Assembly: GCA_903632075.3 (NCBI GenBank)
Contig: CAHIKZ030000957.1
Span: 2,681,001 to 2,745,000 of the forward strand
DNA: 64,000 nucleotides
DNA from: Acanthosepion pharaonis
Lineage: Eukaryota > Mollusca > Cephalopoda > Sepiida > Sepiidae
Direction of reading: 5' to 3'
Both the position numbers and the translations under genes were made by a program. Positions 41,930-52,669 of this stretch are shown piece by piece. Each line of letters begins with the position of its first letter. Position 1 is the stretch's first letter. The notes below the pieces were generated by a model, which worked only from the letters and a program-made list of their open reading frames with translations, searched no databases and was not told the origin of the DNA.

Positions 41930-42770
41930 TCTGTGTCGGAAGATATCAAGGTTGACCAAAGAAAAGTTAAAACACGCAATCAGAATCGGGCAAAGGATCT
42001 AGAAGATTCTACTATCGATCGATCGTATAGGAAACGAATTCAGCGAATATACAAAAATAGAAAGAGGCGTACGGCAAGGATGCGTCTTCTCACCAGACCT
42101 GTTCAACCGATACAGCAAGGCAATCTTGAGAGAATTGGAAATCCTACCGGGATTTATCACTGGCAGCAACAATTTTAAGATACGCAGATGACACAGCGAG
42201 GAGGCACGATGGAGTAATGGATAGCGGCTTGGATTGAGGAATTGGAGAGCCGAGTTCGAATTCCAGTCGAATCCATTACATTCACTTACGTGTTAATACC
42301 CTTGGGAAAGGTGTGAATCCTGTTCTTCTCCCTCCAGCTATGGGTAAACAGCAGGACAAACTGGGTTAATAGCCTTGGATGGCAACTGGTCTAGCAGAAG
42401 GAAAACTCTGAATTCAAAACCTGTGGAGGGTCGTTTGGGGACCCTGTGGCACGTAGTGGACCAGGTCTCTGTATTTGGCCTTTCAAAAAGTGTGGATGGT
42501 CCTGCACGAAACCTTCGCCACTATAATCAAATCTCATGTGCTATACATGCGGGTTGGGGACCGCTTGTGAATTCCAAAATTCCCAACCCACCTCGTATGA
42601 ATGCCGTTACAAGAACAAGAAAAAGAGATGACACAGCACTGATAGCAGACCCGGAAAAGAAATTACAAAATCTCCTACAGAAAGTAGCGACGGATACTGA
42701 GAAGGGACTAAGCATAAACTACAAGACAGGATGCATGGTTATCAGTAAAAGGATGAGCCATATTTTTTTT
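41930..42770 (+). pseudogene. RTE-like LINE RT palm, split by a SINE
   Basis: IERGVRQGCVFSPDLFN (near 42060) and a YADDT active-site block (about 42180) are RT motifs. The frame resumes after the SINE as DDTALIADPEKKLQNLLQKV, LSINYKTGCMVISKRMS. The 12-mer AGATGACACAGC at 42186-42197 and 42626-42637 flanks the insertion. Confidence 0.85.
42198..42625 (+). mobile_element. SINE-A long form with 12-bp TSD
   Basis: A-box region GGAGTAATGGATAGCGGCTT, B box GAGTTCGAATTCCAG, central CCCTTGGGAAAGGTGTG, CTCCCTCCAGCTATGGGTA and a 3' module (TGTGGATGGTCCTGCACG) shared with 13235-13345. The A-rich end ACAAGAACAAGAAAAA precedes the duplicated target. Confidence 0.9.
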
Positions 42771-43104
42771 TTCAGGTACCTTCCAAGGACGTCGCACGCT
42801 GGGAACTCCTGGTTGCGCTAAGAAGTTACCTTCCTGGCAAATCGACAGATTCGTGTCTTGTCTCTATGGTCGGAAAGCGACCGTTCTAACCACTTATCCT
42901 GACGCACGCGCGTCCACATACACAAGTATAACCTCACACACGCTAGCGCGCGCGCGCACACACACACACACAACTCCCTTTCTTTGGAAGAAAAGGAATT
43001 TGTTGGCTGCTACTGATTAATTCCAAGCTCTTCGATATGAACTGAACCCCTATTTGGGAAAGATATCAGAATAATCAAGAACCTATAGCATGCATACGAT
43101 TTAG
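42771..43104. other. Unassigned; GC/CA alternating run
   Basis: 42910-42972 alternates purine and pyrimidine (CACACGCTAGCGCGCGCGCG then CA), a Z-DNA-prone stretch. The flanks are not recognised. Confidence 0.6.
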
Positions 43105-43640
43105 CACTGGCGGTCATAGTCTTAACAACATAAGATACGCAGAATTGGAAAAGAAATTACAAAACCACATACAAAAGGTGGCGACGATGAGTGCGAAGAA
43201 GAGACTAAGCATAAACTACAAGAAGACGGGGTGCAAGGTCGTCAGTAAGAGGATGTGCCCGAAATGCGATTTGCTGGTCGGGAACACTAGAATCAAGCAG
43301 ACGCTGAAGTTTAAATACCTGGGAAGCGTCTTGACAGATGACGATAAGTGCGACACAGAGATCCGTAGGCGTATTGGGATGGCCAAGGACACATTCCAAA
43401 AGCTGGGCAGAGTATTGCCAGACAGGAGGAATTTGTTTGGTAACAAAGAAAAGAATACTGAGTTGTTACGTGACACTATCCTTCTATATGGCAGCGAATG
43501 TTGGACGATTACCTCGAAGATGAAGAAGAGACTCTAGGCGACGGAGATGTGGTTCTACAGATGGATGCTAAGGATATCATGGGCAGAGCGTGTGAGCAAT
43601 TTGACCTCATCGAACTGATCCGACTGAAGTAAATAATTGT
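43105..43640 (+). pseudogene. RTE-like LINE RT fragment (subfamily 1)
   Basis: Open for 130 codons: EKKLQNHIQKVATMSAKKRL, KYLGSVLTDDDKCDTEIRRR, IGMAKDTFQKLGRVL, LLYGSECWTITSKMKKRL, then after a stop ATEMWFYRWMLRISWAERVS. Compared with 41930-42770 the YADD block is deleted at 43140. It is the same segment as that copy, lying downstream in the same orientation, so two separate insertions or a duplication. Confidence 0.85.
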
Positions 43641-43689
43641 ATCAGCATAGATAATAAGTTGAGATCTGATGCCATAGGGAAGGTCGTTA

Positions 43690-46130
43690 ATAAAAAATTA
43701 AAAACAAAGTAGAACTAAGGGTAGACCCTTGGGCAACACTTGCGTTAGTAAAAATGATTTAGACGAGTGGCCGTTCAGGATAACTTTCATTTCACGATTT
43801 GATAAGAATGACTGGATCTTTTTTGTGGAAACACCGTCAATTTTCAGCATGTGGAGAAGACTTGAATGCCAAATCTTGTCGAATGCTTTCGAGATCTTCA
43901 AAGCAACAACCCTAGATTCATTATTCTTATTTAAAGCTTGATAAACTCTTTCCGCAATTATTGTCAGTACATCAACAGCTAACCTAGAGAAACAAAGGCT
44001 GTATTTTTTATCACAAAGAAGGACCGGCGATGTGACTTGCTTAACCAATTTAGCATTGGTTAGGTCTCCAGTAGTTTGCCAAAAAGAGGTCGAAGGCTAA
44101 TGAGCCGATAGTTAGAAGGGTCAGACGGTTCACCTGAGTTCTGAAAAACTGGAACAACAGATAAGGATTTCCTGCATGCAGAAAAGCAAGAGGCAGTCAG
44201 ACAATTATTATACAGTTTAGAGGGAGCCAGTTCCGGAGAACACATCTTAAGGGGTACCAACAGGTCGACATACCTTGTTGGGATCCATACTAGATATGAT
44301 AGCAGAAAACATAGAATGGTTTATATGCACATCTTTGAACAGAGACGCAGTTCTAAATGAGAAGTTAAGCAAGGATACTCCAGGTAAGTCAAGAGTAGAG
44401 TTTAAGGAGAATTTACTGACGAAACAGTCAGCTTTATCAGCAGAAGATGTTAAAACCTCAAATTGATTGAAGACAGGAGGAATAGAAAACTTACTCTTAT
44501 TTAATACACTATTACAGAGCCGCCGGTAATCACGAGAGCCAAAGTTGTTAGGTGCAGGATGGTGCCTCAATCTCTCATCAAAAAGAGACTTAGCTCTTTT
44601 GAGGATATATTTACGTTTATTATGTGGAATCACGAATAGGCGTCTGTTGTGTTAGGAACTGTCAATTGTTATAGCCGGGAAAGAAGAGAAGATAGAAATG
44701 TCAGATGGTTCACCATAGTTCTCAAAGACAGGAGCAACAGATGAAGATTTCCAACAAGCAGGAAAGCAAGAGTCAGAGAGGCATTTATTATACAGTTTAT
44801 ATAGAACAGGAGCCAGTCCGGGAGTACATCTTTTAAGGATTATTACAAATATACCATCACGCCCACCTGATTTGTGGGGATTCAGATTAGAGATGATAGC
44901 AGAAGACATGGAGGGGTTATATGCATATCAATCAACAGAGACCCAGTTCTAAATAGTCAAGCAAGGATTCTCCAGGCGAGTCAAGAGTAGAGTTTAAAAG
45001 AAAATTACAGACGAAACATTCTCTTTTATCAACAAAAGATGTTAACACCTCAAATTTAGTAAAGAGAGGAAGAATAGAAAACTTACTCTTATTCAGTACA
45101 CTATTACAGAGCCGCCGGTAATCACGAGAGCCAAAGTTGTTTGATTAAATATGGTGCCTCATTCAATCAGCAAACAAATGTTTAGCTCCTTTGAGCACAC
45201 GTTTACATTTATTATGTACAGATACGAATAGGCGTCTGTTGTCATTGGTACTGGCATACGGGTATAACCAGAAAAAGTAATTCCTGTGGGCTCTAGCGTC
45301 TGAACAGGCTGAAGTGAACCATGGAGAAGACTGAAGCTTCAGCTAGTATTTCCGAGAGGGAAAGAACGCGTCTATGCCGGCTTTGGCCCAAGAAGAAACC
45401 TCAATGGTGCAATTCTTAATATGAAGTTTAATAAATCCAAGGGGCGTCTCGAAGAAAGTCATGGAGTGAATCCCAATCAGCGTGCTGGTAATTGAAAGAG
45501 GTCTTATGTAGAGGATTTTTACTTTCTAATAGATGATTTAAACGAAACATCTGTGGATACTACAGAGTGATCCGAGTTGCAAATAGGACAGTGTTGCGAG
45601 GCTCGTCAAGAGCTAGGAGAGGAGGTAAGAAAAAAATCAAGTAAAGAAGCATGTTTTTCAGATTTATTAGAGTAACGAATAGAGAAATCCATGATTTGAA
45701 TAAGGGATTGAGCAATGGAAAAATTGAAGGTCTGATACTGGCAACATCAGTGACATTAAAATGTTTAAGCCACATGTCGTGATGCACATTAAAATCACCG
45801 GACACAAATAAATGGATGGCGAGAGAGTGTTGTTTCTATATTGTCAGAAATTTTGTCTAATATACTGCAGTCCTAAGGAGAGCGAAAGCGATAAAGGGAA
45901 AAAGATGTAATTAACGAGAGTCGAAAGCATATGAAAGAGTTGTTTACAGACTCGAGTTACAATTCCCTTGCCACTGGAAGACTATCCTGGATGTAAACAC
46001 CAAGACCATGCATGTGAATGCTGGAATCTTTTCGGCAAAGAGGATAATAGCCTGGAGCAGAGAATTCATTGGTGGCAATGGAAAAAATTTAATTAGTTCC
46101 ACAGAGTGCAATTAGTATCGCGATCGTTTT
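43690..46130 (-). pseudogene. CR1/Jockey-like LINE: endonuclease to RT, with internal duplication
   Basis: Running down the minus strand: endonuclease residues SLYRSPSS-like and SGDFNVHHDMWLKHFNVTDV (45805), a linker with NNFGSRDYRRLCNSVLNKSK (45120), RT block LAPVLYKLYNKCLSDSCFP (44800). The linker and RT block are then seen a second time (44633-44060), ending in EPSDPSNYRLISLRPLFGKL and RT palm ISKAFDKIWHSSLLHMLKI (43900). The repeat unit is about 600 bp (44060-44650 against 44650-45250). Reading frames are largely open but broken by shifts. Confidence 0.85.
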
Positions 46131-46189
46131 AAGAGAAAAGAAGATGGAACGGTGTCTGCCTAGAAAATACTTTTAGATTCAGCCTTTAC

Positions 46190-46345
46190 TTCTAGATTTG
46201 TTTCCAATCAAGACTTGAGTGCCCAGTCTACCTTGCTATTTCACTCAATACAAGAGATGGATTCACACTTTCCCAAGAGTATTTGCACAATTGTGAACGC
46301 CACGATCTCAGGTGGAATTTGAACTCGGCACATCCACACCTGAAC
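46190..46345 (-). mobile_element. Diverged tRNA-derived SINE
   Basis: Minus strand AATTCCACCTGAGATCGTGG-like head region, GTGCAAATACTCTTGGGAAA and GCCCAGTCTACC counterparts of SINE-A in degraded form. Confidence 0.5.
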
Positions 46346-46872
46346 AAAAAGAAAAGAATGGTACATTAGATAGCAATTTTTATTTCAAAGACAATCTGCA
46401 TAAGATCTACTTGAAATCCCCCCCCTCACCAGCAAGAGTAAACCGAAAAGAATGAAAGATTAATCGGAGGCAAGAAGCAACACTTTTTTTTTTATCCTAA
46501 GATGCAAAGAACGAACGAAAAGAAACGCATCAGTGCACACCGTCTGCTGTTTATGCCGCCTTCATCAGTCGATGAAATCAGGTTATTCGTATTTACAAGG
46601 CTTAATTTAGTACGGTAAAAGTTGGCCAAGAAATTGAAGGTAGTAACGTTGTACGATACCATTCATCAAAATAATGTAGGCCTACCGGCCTAGAGTATCA
46701 ATAGGAGAATTTGTGATTTCGTGCACTTAACACTTGGAACGATAGAAAATAGGCGCTTGACATGAAAAAACATAAAAGACTTTTACGAAAATGTGATCAC
46801 TAAAAGACAATGGGAAAGTTAGGTTCCTTTAAAAGGAGCAATTTTTGCCTGCCTAGAAAATCAAAATTCGAA
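46346..46872. other. Unassigned, with a PLE-tail-like block
   Basis: 46530-46595 minus strand reads GACTGATGAAGGCGGCATAA then GTGTGCACTGATGCG, resembling Penelope-type 3' ends but without a GAAA box. Confidence 0.45.
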
Positions 46873-46946
46873 TTATTAACTATTTATAACCCTGCTTGAA
46901 AATATTTCAGATACGCTCAATAACACATAATCTAATATGTTTTAAT

Positions 46947-47049
<103 letters not shown>

Positions 47050-47093
47050 AGTAATTTATTGAGTCTAGAAGAATCCTCAACAGAATGCAGAAA

Positions 47094-47138
47094 GCACTGG
47101 ACGGTCGTTTCGTCCTATTTGGGACTCATCAGCAGTGC
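47094..47138 (-). ncRNA. Hammerhead ribozyme, PLE-type, core intact
   Basis: Minus strand, 5' to 3': helix I GCACTG (47138-47133); core CTGATGA (47132-47126); helix II GTCC (47125-47122) pairing with GGAC (47115-47112) around CAAATA; GAAA (47111-47108); C with G across a GACC loop, which with the A-U pair makes a two-base-pair helix III; cleavage triplet GTC (47102-47100); helix I partner CAGTGC (47099-47094), a perfect 6-bp match. Every conserved hammerhead core nucleotide is present. Self-cleavage is predicted after position 47100. The short helix III is typical of Penelope-like elements, where activity may need dimerisation. Confidence 0.88.
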
Positions 47139-47219
47139 GCATCCACTAACAGTATCAACGAATATTCAAATTATTAACTATTTATTACCTTGCTAGAAAA
47201 TATTTCAGGTATGTTCAAT

Positions 47220-47224
47220 ATATA

Positions 47225-47272
<48 letters not shown>

Positions 47273-47275
47273 TTT
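47220..47275. repeat. (TA)n microsatellite
   Basis: Interrupted TA run. Confidence 0.9.
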
Positions 47276-47377
47276 ATTTTTATTTATTGTAATTTATTAT
47301 AATTTTCATAATTATTGCTCTACTATCGGTATTCAGCCCTCTTTTGAATTGCTGCTGTGAACGTTGGAATTTATATA

Positions 47378-48954
47378 CAGTTGCGGCCAAATTGTTCAGA
47401 ACAGCATTTTTTTCGCCAGAAAAATAGGTATAAGTTTTTATCAAAGTTGTTTTATATTCTATAATTTTGCACAGACAATAAATACGATATTAATTGTTAT
47501 TGTCTGAGATTTTGGTGTAATTTCAGAGGATAATACAAAAGTTATGGATGATTTAATGATTTACTGCAAAACCCATGGCGGCCCAAATAATCAGAATGTT
47601 TGCTTTTACTCCGTGTTTTTTTTTTAATTTGTTTACGTGACGGTTCGTTTACTAAACATTAGTAAGAATATATGCAGTGTACTTTGTTAATATAATGCCA
47701 CTTACTCCGTTACCAATTCGTCAGCAGATTATTAAGCTTCGAAAGAAGGATAATTTAAGTATTGGTTTTATTGTAAAGATTGTTAACACGTCAAAAAGTG
47801 TTGTTCACGGTATTCTTAAGGTCTACGCTGATTGTGGTTCGTGTGAAGCAAGAAAGTCTACAGGTAGGCCAAGAAAAATGACCAAGAGAGAAGATCATGT
47901 TATGGTAAAGTTTGTTAAAAAGGACAGATTTAAAACTGCAGCTGATGTTTCTCGGGAAATGAGCATTGTACTGAAGAAAACTTTATCTCGAAAAACTGTA
48001 TCTCGTCGTTTAGGGCAACATGACCTACAAGCAAGAGCACCTGCAGTGAAGCCACTAATCAGCTCCAAGAATAAAAAGTGACGTATTACCTTTGCAGCCG
48101 AACATGTGTTGTGGTCTCAAGAAAAATGGCAAACGTTACATTTCAGTGATGAATCTAAGTTTGTTATTTGGCTCAGATGGGAAAAGGTACGTTCGTCGAA
48201 AAGTAGGTGAAAAACTGTTGCCTAAATGCCTTAAGACTAGTGTTAAATTCGGTGGAGGAAGTGTCATGGTTTGGGGATGATATCTGGAGATGGTGTGGGT
48301 CCTGCAGGAGTTTATAAACAACTTGTAAAAGATCATGTCTTGCCTGTGCTGAGAAATTCAACTAAGCGACCCACCCATATTCATGGAAGGCAATGCCCCA
48401 TGTCACAAGGCTAAGGTGGTCATGAACTTCCTCAAGGCTGAAAAGGTTATTGTTATGGATTAGCCTGCTCAAAGCCCAGATTTTCAATCCTATTGAAAAT
48501 GTGTGGAATATTCTAGGAGAACGTTCGAAAGCCAGAAATCCTAAAACAACCGAGCAATTATGGAATGCTCTTCAGGAAGAATGGAATAAAATCACCCAGC
48601 AAGAAATAAAAAATTTCATTTCCTCATGCAGTCGAAGATGTCAAAGTGTGATTGAAGGTAAAGGCCATCACAATAAATATTAAATAATTCCAGTATTCTC
48701 TGTCATTTTTGAGTATTTTGTTATTTTTTCAGCCGTTCTGATCATTTTGACTGCCATGGGTTTTGCAGTAAATCATTAAATCATTCATAACTTTTGTATT
48801 ATCCTCTGAAATTACACCAAAATCTCAGACAATAACAATTAATATCGTATTTATTGTCTGTGCAAAATTATAGAATATAGAACAACTTTGATAAAAACTT
48901 ATACCTATTTTTCTGACGAAGACAATGCCGTTCTGAACATTTTGGCCGCAACTG
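47378..48954 (+). mobile_element. Tc1-like DNA transposon with IR/DR ends
   Basis: 1577 bp, bounded by TA dinucleotides (47376 and 48955). Inverted repeats of about 220 bp (47378-47597 and 48735-48954) each hold an outer and an inner direct repeat: right outer CCGTTCTGAACATTTTGGCC (48929), right inner CCGTTCTGATCATTTTGACT (48733), with left counterparts at 47381 and 47573. This is the IR/DR design known from Sleeping Beauty-type elements. It encodes a broken transposase. Confidence 0.9.
47677..48683 (+). pseudogene. Tc1-like transposase, inactivated
   Basis: An open frame of 134 codons from 47677 carries the N-terminal helix-turn-helix DNA-binding part (LPIRQQIIKLRKKDNLSIGF, KSTGRPRKMTKRED with the GRPR motif). 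After a stop near 48079 the DDE region follows: LHFSDESKFV (first D), GGGSVMVWG, MEGNAPCHKAK where the second catalytic D is replaced by G, then NPIENVWN (third acidic residue) in the +1 frame. Known family length is about 340 residues. A stop, a TAG and frameshifts make it non-functional. Confidence 0.85.
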
Positions 48955-48975
48955 TATTATATTCGTTCTCATTAC

Positions 48976-48978
<3 letters not shown>

Positions 48979-49025
<47 letters not shown>
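48979..49025. repeat. (TA)n microsatellite
   Basis: Uninterrupted TA. Confidence 0.95.
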
Positions 49026-49026
<1 letters not shown>

Positions 49027-49030
<4 letters not shown>

Positions 49031-49199
49031 TTGTTCACATTAATTGAAACAAAACGAATAATTTCGTTATTGTTTACTCTTTTTTTATCGTATTTTTCCA
49101 ATGAAACCTGATCCAGTGCCTTTGTTAGTACTTCGCATGTCCATTCCACAAAATCATTCCTTGCAGATTGACCACAAATTCTCGATTGGATTTAATTCG
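49027..49199 (-). mobile_element. Tc1-like 3' end fragment
   Basis: Minus strand ELNPIENL- and GFVEWTCEVLT-like residues and the end AATTAATGTGAACAAGG, same family as 27866-28434. Confidence 0.75.
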
Positions 49200-49213
49200 A
49201 AGATATTTCATAA

Positions 49214-49352
49214 AAAGCTAAAATGCCAACCAACCTTACAACCCGGCTTTTGGCTGTAAAGTCTCCTCAAACAAGTGGAAGGATCTTTCAACTTGACTGA
49301 GGAAACTTTACGGTTGTAAAGGGTTGCGAAATTGGTTGGCATTTTAGCCTTT
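49214..49352. repeat. Foldback palindrome
   Basis: Outer arms AAAAGCTAAAATGCCAACCA and GGTTGGCATTTTAGCCTTTT are inverted; homology continues inward (GTAAAGTCTCCTCA against TGAGGAAACTTTAC). Confidence 0.85.
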
Positions 49353-49355
49353 TCC

Positions 49356-49356
<1 letters not shown>

Positions 49357-49414
<58 letters not shown>
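49357..49414. repeat. (TA)n-(TG)n microsatellite
   Basis: TA then TG. Confidence 0.95.
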
Positions 49415-49415
<1 letters not shown>

Positions 49416-49437
49416 CATCATGACATAAATTATCATG

Positions 49438-49636
49438 TTTATATTGAACAATAAAAACATATTAAAAAATTAAAATCTTCAGACACATTGGGTTGTAGAT
49501 TAATATTCTTTCGTATTTTTTTTTTTGTACTATTATTGCATTTAGATTCCTCGACTAGTTTCTTCCAAAATGGCCATCATCGGGAGAAGAAATATTTCTG
49601 CTTGCTTGTAGCAGTAAACTACAGAAATGAATCATA
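49438..49636 (-). mobile_element. Inverted copy of the 293-486 repeat
   Basis: Shares AATCTTCAGACACATTGGGT, the TTCCTCGACTAGTTTC block and CAGTAAACTACAGAAATGA. The hammerhead-like core (49546-49590) has its second helix II strand mutated (GGAA for GGCC). Confidence 0.8.
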
Positions 49637-49673
49637 TATATATATATATATATATATATAAGAAAATATATTC

Positions 49674-49890
49674 TTAAGGTGTGCTATATTTCTGGGATAA
49701 AGTGCTCAATATCAGAGATACAGCCTGTGTAAATATAAATATAAAAAGTGAACATTGAAGTCAACACTTAGGAGGCGACAGTCTGTTTCATGAAACAGAC
49801 AATGTTGACTTCAACGTTCACTTTTATATTTACACACGCTCTATCTCTGATATTAAGTAATTTTATCCCATAAATATAGCACACCTTAAG
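49674..49890. repeat. Foldback palindrome of repeat D
   Basis: Arms of about 105-115 bp meet at GTCTGTTTCATGAAACAGAC (about 49781-49800). Both arms carry the CACACCTTAA / CTCTGATATT block. (TA)n arrays sit at both outer ends (49634-49661, 49903-49928). Confidence 0.9.
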
Positions 49891-49894
49891 ACTA

Positions 49895-49932
<38 letters not shown>

Positions 49933-50065
49933 GTGAGAGAAAGAGAGAGCGATCGATGGGTAAATTTTTGCAATTTTACAATTTTAATTTCACCTAAGCA
50001 CGTTGTTTTGTTTGTTTGTTTTTTTTTTTTTTTATTTTGTCGACTGCACAGTATAATAGGGTCAG

Positions 50066-50710
50066 TTGGGCACCGTCTGTGAGAAAATTAGCATCATGAC
50101 GCAATTAACTCTTCGGAACGGCATGTTGTACTGCTTGGCATTCGTGCCGAAAGCTCCAATACGAACATTTCAGAGGGTTTGGGTATCGATATCATATTGC
50201 AGAGGATTTGAAAACAATTGGATGATATATCCAGTCAACATAATGGTGTTTCGAGTGATGACTATTGATGGCGATGTTATGTCTCAATTTATCTTGCAAC
50301 AGGGCCTCAGATCCGACTTGGAGGGCTACATCAAGTGCCTGGAAGAAGTAGTGCTGCTCTGGGTCAAGAGGGTGGCTGCTGGAAGATACTATGTCTGTCA
50401 ACAGGACTCTGAACCATATCACACAAGCAGGAGAACCAAGCCATTGCTGTCAGACAATTTCTGCGACCACATTACTCCTTAAATCTGGCCACCTAACTCC
50501 CTAAACTGCAACCCCCTTGATTATTATGTGTGGGGTGCAGCTGAGCGGGAAACCAACAAAACTCCTTGTAACACCAAAGATGAACTGAAGGCAAGGATTA
50601 TGGTAGCATTCACCAATTTAAACAAGGAGACCGTCCAGAAGAGTTGCTGGAGATTCCAATGTTGTCTGGAGGCCATGGTTGAAGCCAATGGCGATTTTAC
50701 TGAATAAATT
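50066..50710 (+). pseudogene. mariner-like transposase, deleted
   Basis: The frame reads VMTIDGDVMSQFILQQGL, DLEGYIKCLEEVVLLWVKR, YYVCQQDSEPYHTSRRTK (second catalytic D region), then one ochre stop, IWPPNSLNCNPLDYYVWGA (third catalytic residue as D, maT/mariner style) and VEANGDF. The region carrying the first catalytic D is missing or scrambled and the N-terminal DNA-binding domain is absent. Terminal repeats were not identified. Confidence 0.8.
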
Positions 50711-50804
50711 TACTCTTTACTATTTCAAGATATTTTTGTGTAATTTTGGTAAATATATCTGTTAAAATGAGATATCAGTATTATTTTCATTTTTGTGTCT
50801 TTTA

Positions 50805-50823
50805 GACAACAATTTATTCATCG

Positions 50824-50878
<55 letters not shown>

Positions 50879-51215
50879 CCCATCGCACCCTGTAAATAGG
50901 CATTGTTGCTAATTTTTCTATTAACAAGCATTGTCGCTAATTTAGACGACAATTCATCCATCGAACCCTGTAAATAGGCATTGTTGCTAATTTTTTTCTG
51001 CAAATAGGCGTTGTTTCTAATTTAGACGACAATTCACCCATCACACCCTGTAAATAGGCATTGTTGCTATTTTTTTCTATAAATAGTCGTTGTTACTAAT
51101 TTAGACGACAATTCATCCGTCGCACCTTGTAAAATGGGCATTGTTGCTAATGTTTCTATAATTAACGTTGTTGCTAATTTATACGACAATTTATCCATCG
51201 CAACCTGTATATTGT
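50805..51215 (+). repeat. Minisatellite, about 80-bp units
   Basis: Four to five units with GACGACAATTCA, CATCGCACCCTGTAAATAGG, CATTGTTGCTAATTT and an (A/G)GCGTTGTT half-repeat; period about 80 bp. A (TA)n array at 50826-50875 interrupts the first unit. Confidence 0.9.
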
Positions 51216-51329
51216 TTCGTATTGATACAAGCGTATTTACTTTTAGTGGATACACGTGCTTGAGTTTATAATTATTTATTTTAATATGTTTCCATCGCGA
51301 AAAAAAACATTAAAAAAAATTATTATAAT

Positions 51330-51419
51330 ATTATGTTCTACAGTGTATCGAGCACTATTTTTTTTTTAAAATAAATGCTAAAGAACTCAGGATTATAAAT
51401 CTAACTTTTCTTTCTTTTT

Positions 51420-51493
<74 letters not shown>

Positions 51494-51582
51494 TATTTGC
51501 TCTGGATTTACAGCCCTCTGGATTTACATTGAGCTCACTGGATTTTATCCTCCCTAGGTTTACCTATACGGATTAATAGTTT

Positions 51583-51620
<38 letters not shown>
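51330..51620. repeat. Dispersed AT-rich repeats and two (TA)n arrays
   Basis: 51345-51410 matches the 3' part of 5846-6150. TA runs are at 51425-51490 and 51587-51620; between them lies a diverged copy of the 5055-5213 repeat (TTTACATTGAGCTCACTGGA). Confidence 0.8.
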
Positions 51621-51625
<5 letters not shown>

Positions 51626-52060
51626 AATTTTTTCAAAATGTCTTATTCATAACTTCCTGTGATTTTAAATATATAATACGTAAATTAATCCCAGACTAAA
51701 ATAATTTAAATATTAAATGCATAAAAAATTTAACAATGTTTACTCACTTTTCTTTATTTACCATTAGATTATGTCACTTAGCAACCTCCACAATTTACCC
51801 AGACTTTTTCAGTAAACTTGATGAATATTTATGAGCGTCTCTTAAATTTAAAACTTTCGAAAAAACTAACATTTTTCCTTTCATAAGTTACAATGGTAAT
51901 ATGGGTCATTTCTGACAAGGGAACATTCGGTATTTATTGACCGAGCAGCCAGTTCTACCCTCGTTTGAAATCTTTACGGTATTAATCGAAGGTTCTTTCC
52001 TCACGTTTTATTTGAAATATTGAAGGAACAGAGATAAAAAAATAAATAAACCACCTAACT
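51621..52060. other. Mostly unassigned
   Basis: 51915-52015 (AGGGAACATTCGGTATTTAT; GACCGAGCAGCC) is a weak relative of the inverted arms at 39.5 and 40.9 kb. The rest is AT-rich. Confidence 0.45.
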
Positions 52061-52064
52061 AGTA

Positions 52065-52345
52065 TGTTTAAATGGTTGGAAGAACAGGGATAAGGAGAGA
52101 TATAAAAAAAAAACGTACTTAGAGCTACAAGGGGCAGGAAGTTGTGGAGAGCTATAGTCGCCTAGCTCCTGAAAGATTCCTATTCGAGTTTTATGTGCTG
52201 TAGATCTTAGCTGTTGCTTTTGTTGAAATTCCTCAAGTGATGTGGCTTCTGTGATTTGGTACAGTTCTTTGTGATTGTTGAGGGCCAGAAGGTTCTAAGA
52301 AGGATGGGTCTACAGTTTTCATTCGCTCAAAGCTATTCTAACCAT
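52065..52345 (+). pseudogene. RTE-like LINE C-terminal end
   Basis: GTTGGAAGAACAGGGATAAG and AAGTTGTGGAGAGCTATAGT correspond to the unit of the 35.95 kb array. 52190-52345 relates in inverse to 39320-39445. Confidence 0.65.
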
Positions 52346-52659
52346 TGATCTGAGAAAGGGTATGCAATACAGCTGACGCGAGATATGACATTCATATGAA
52401 AGTATCATAACATTCGCATTCTAACACACAAGAAGAAGGATTCAAGTCACGGGGTTTACAACCTTCTACGCTTTATCGTATGTTTCTACTTCAGGTGATT
52501 CGGGTGACGGATTTGAATAGACACACACCGTTTGAGGTCATTTCAGAAAGAATTCGAAAAGGTTAATAAATTCTTTATTTAACCGAGAGGAAAACATTAA
52601 ATCGACTTAGGCTTGTTTACTTTTGGCTACTATTATTGGACATCGGGAGTTTTCAGCCA
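52346..52659. other. Unassigned with a PLE-tail trace
   Basis: Near 52470-52500 the minus strand has ACCTGAAGTAGAAACATACG, resembling the 16.1 kb ribozyme family with helix II deleted. Confidence 0.4.
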
Positions 52660-52669
52660 ATCACGATGC

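Noticed and set aside
46530..46595. CTGATGA box on the minus strand as a second hammerhead
   Set aside because: No GAAA box or complementary helix II; only a PLE-like end.
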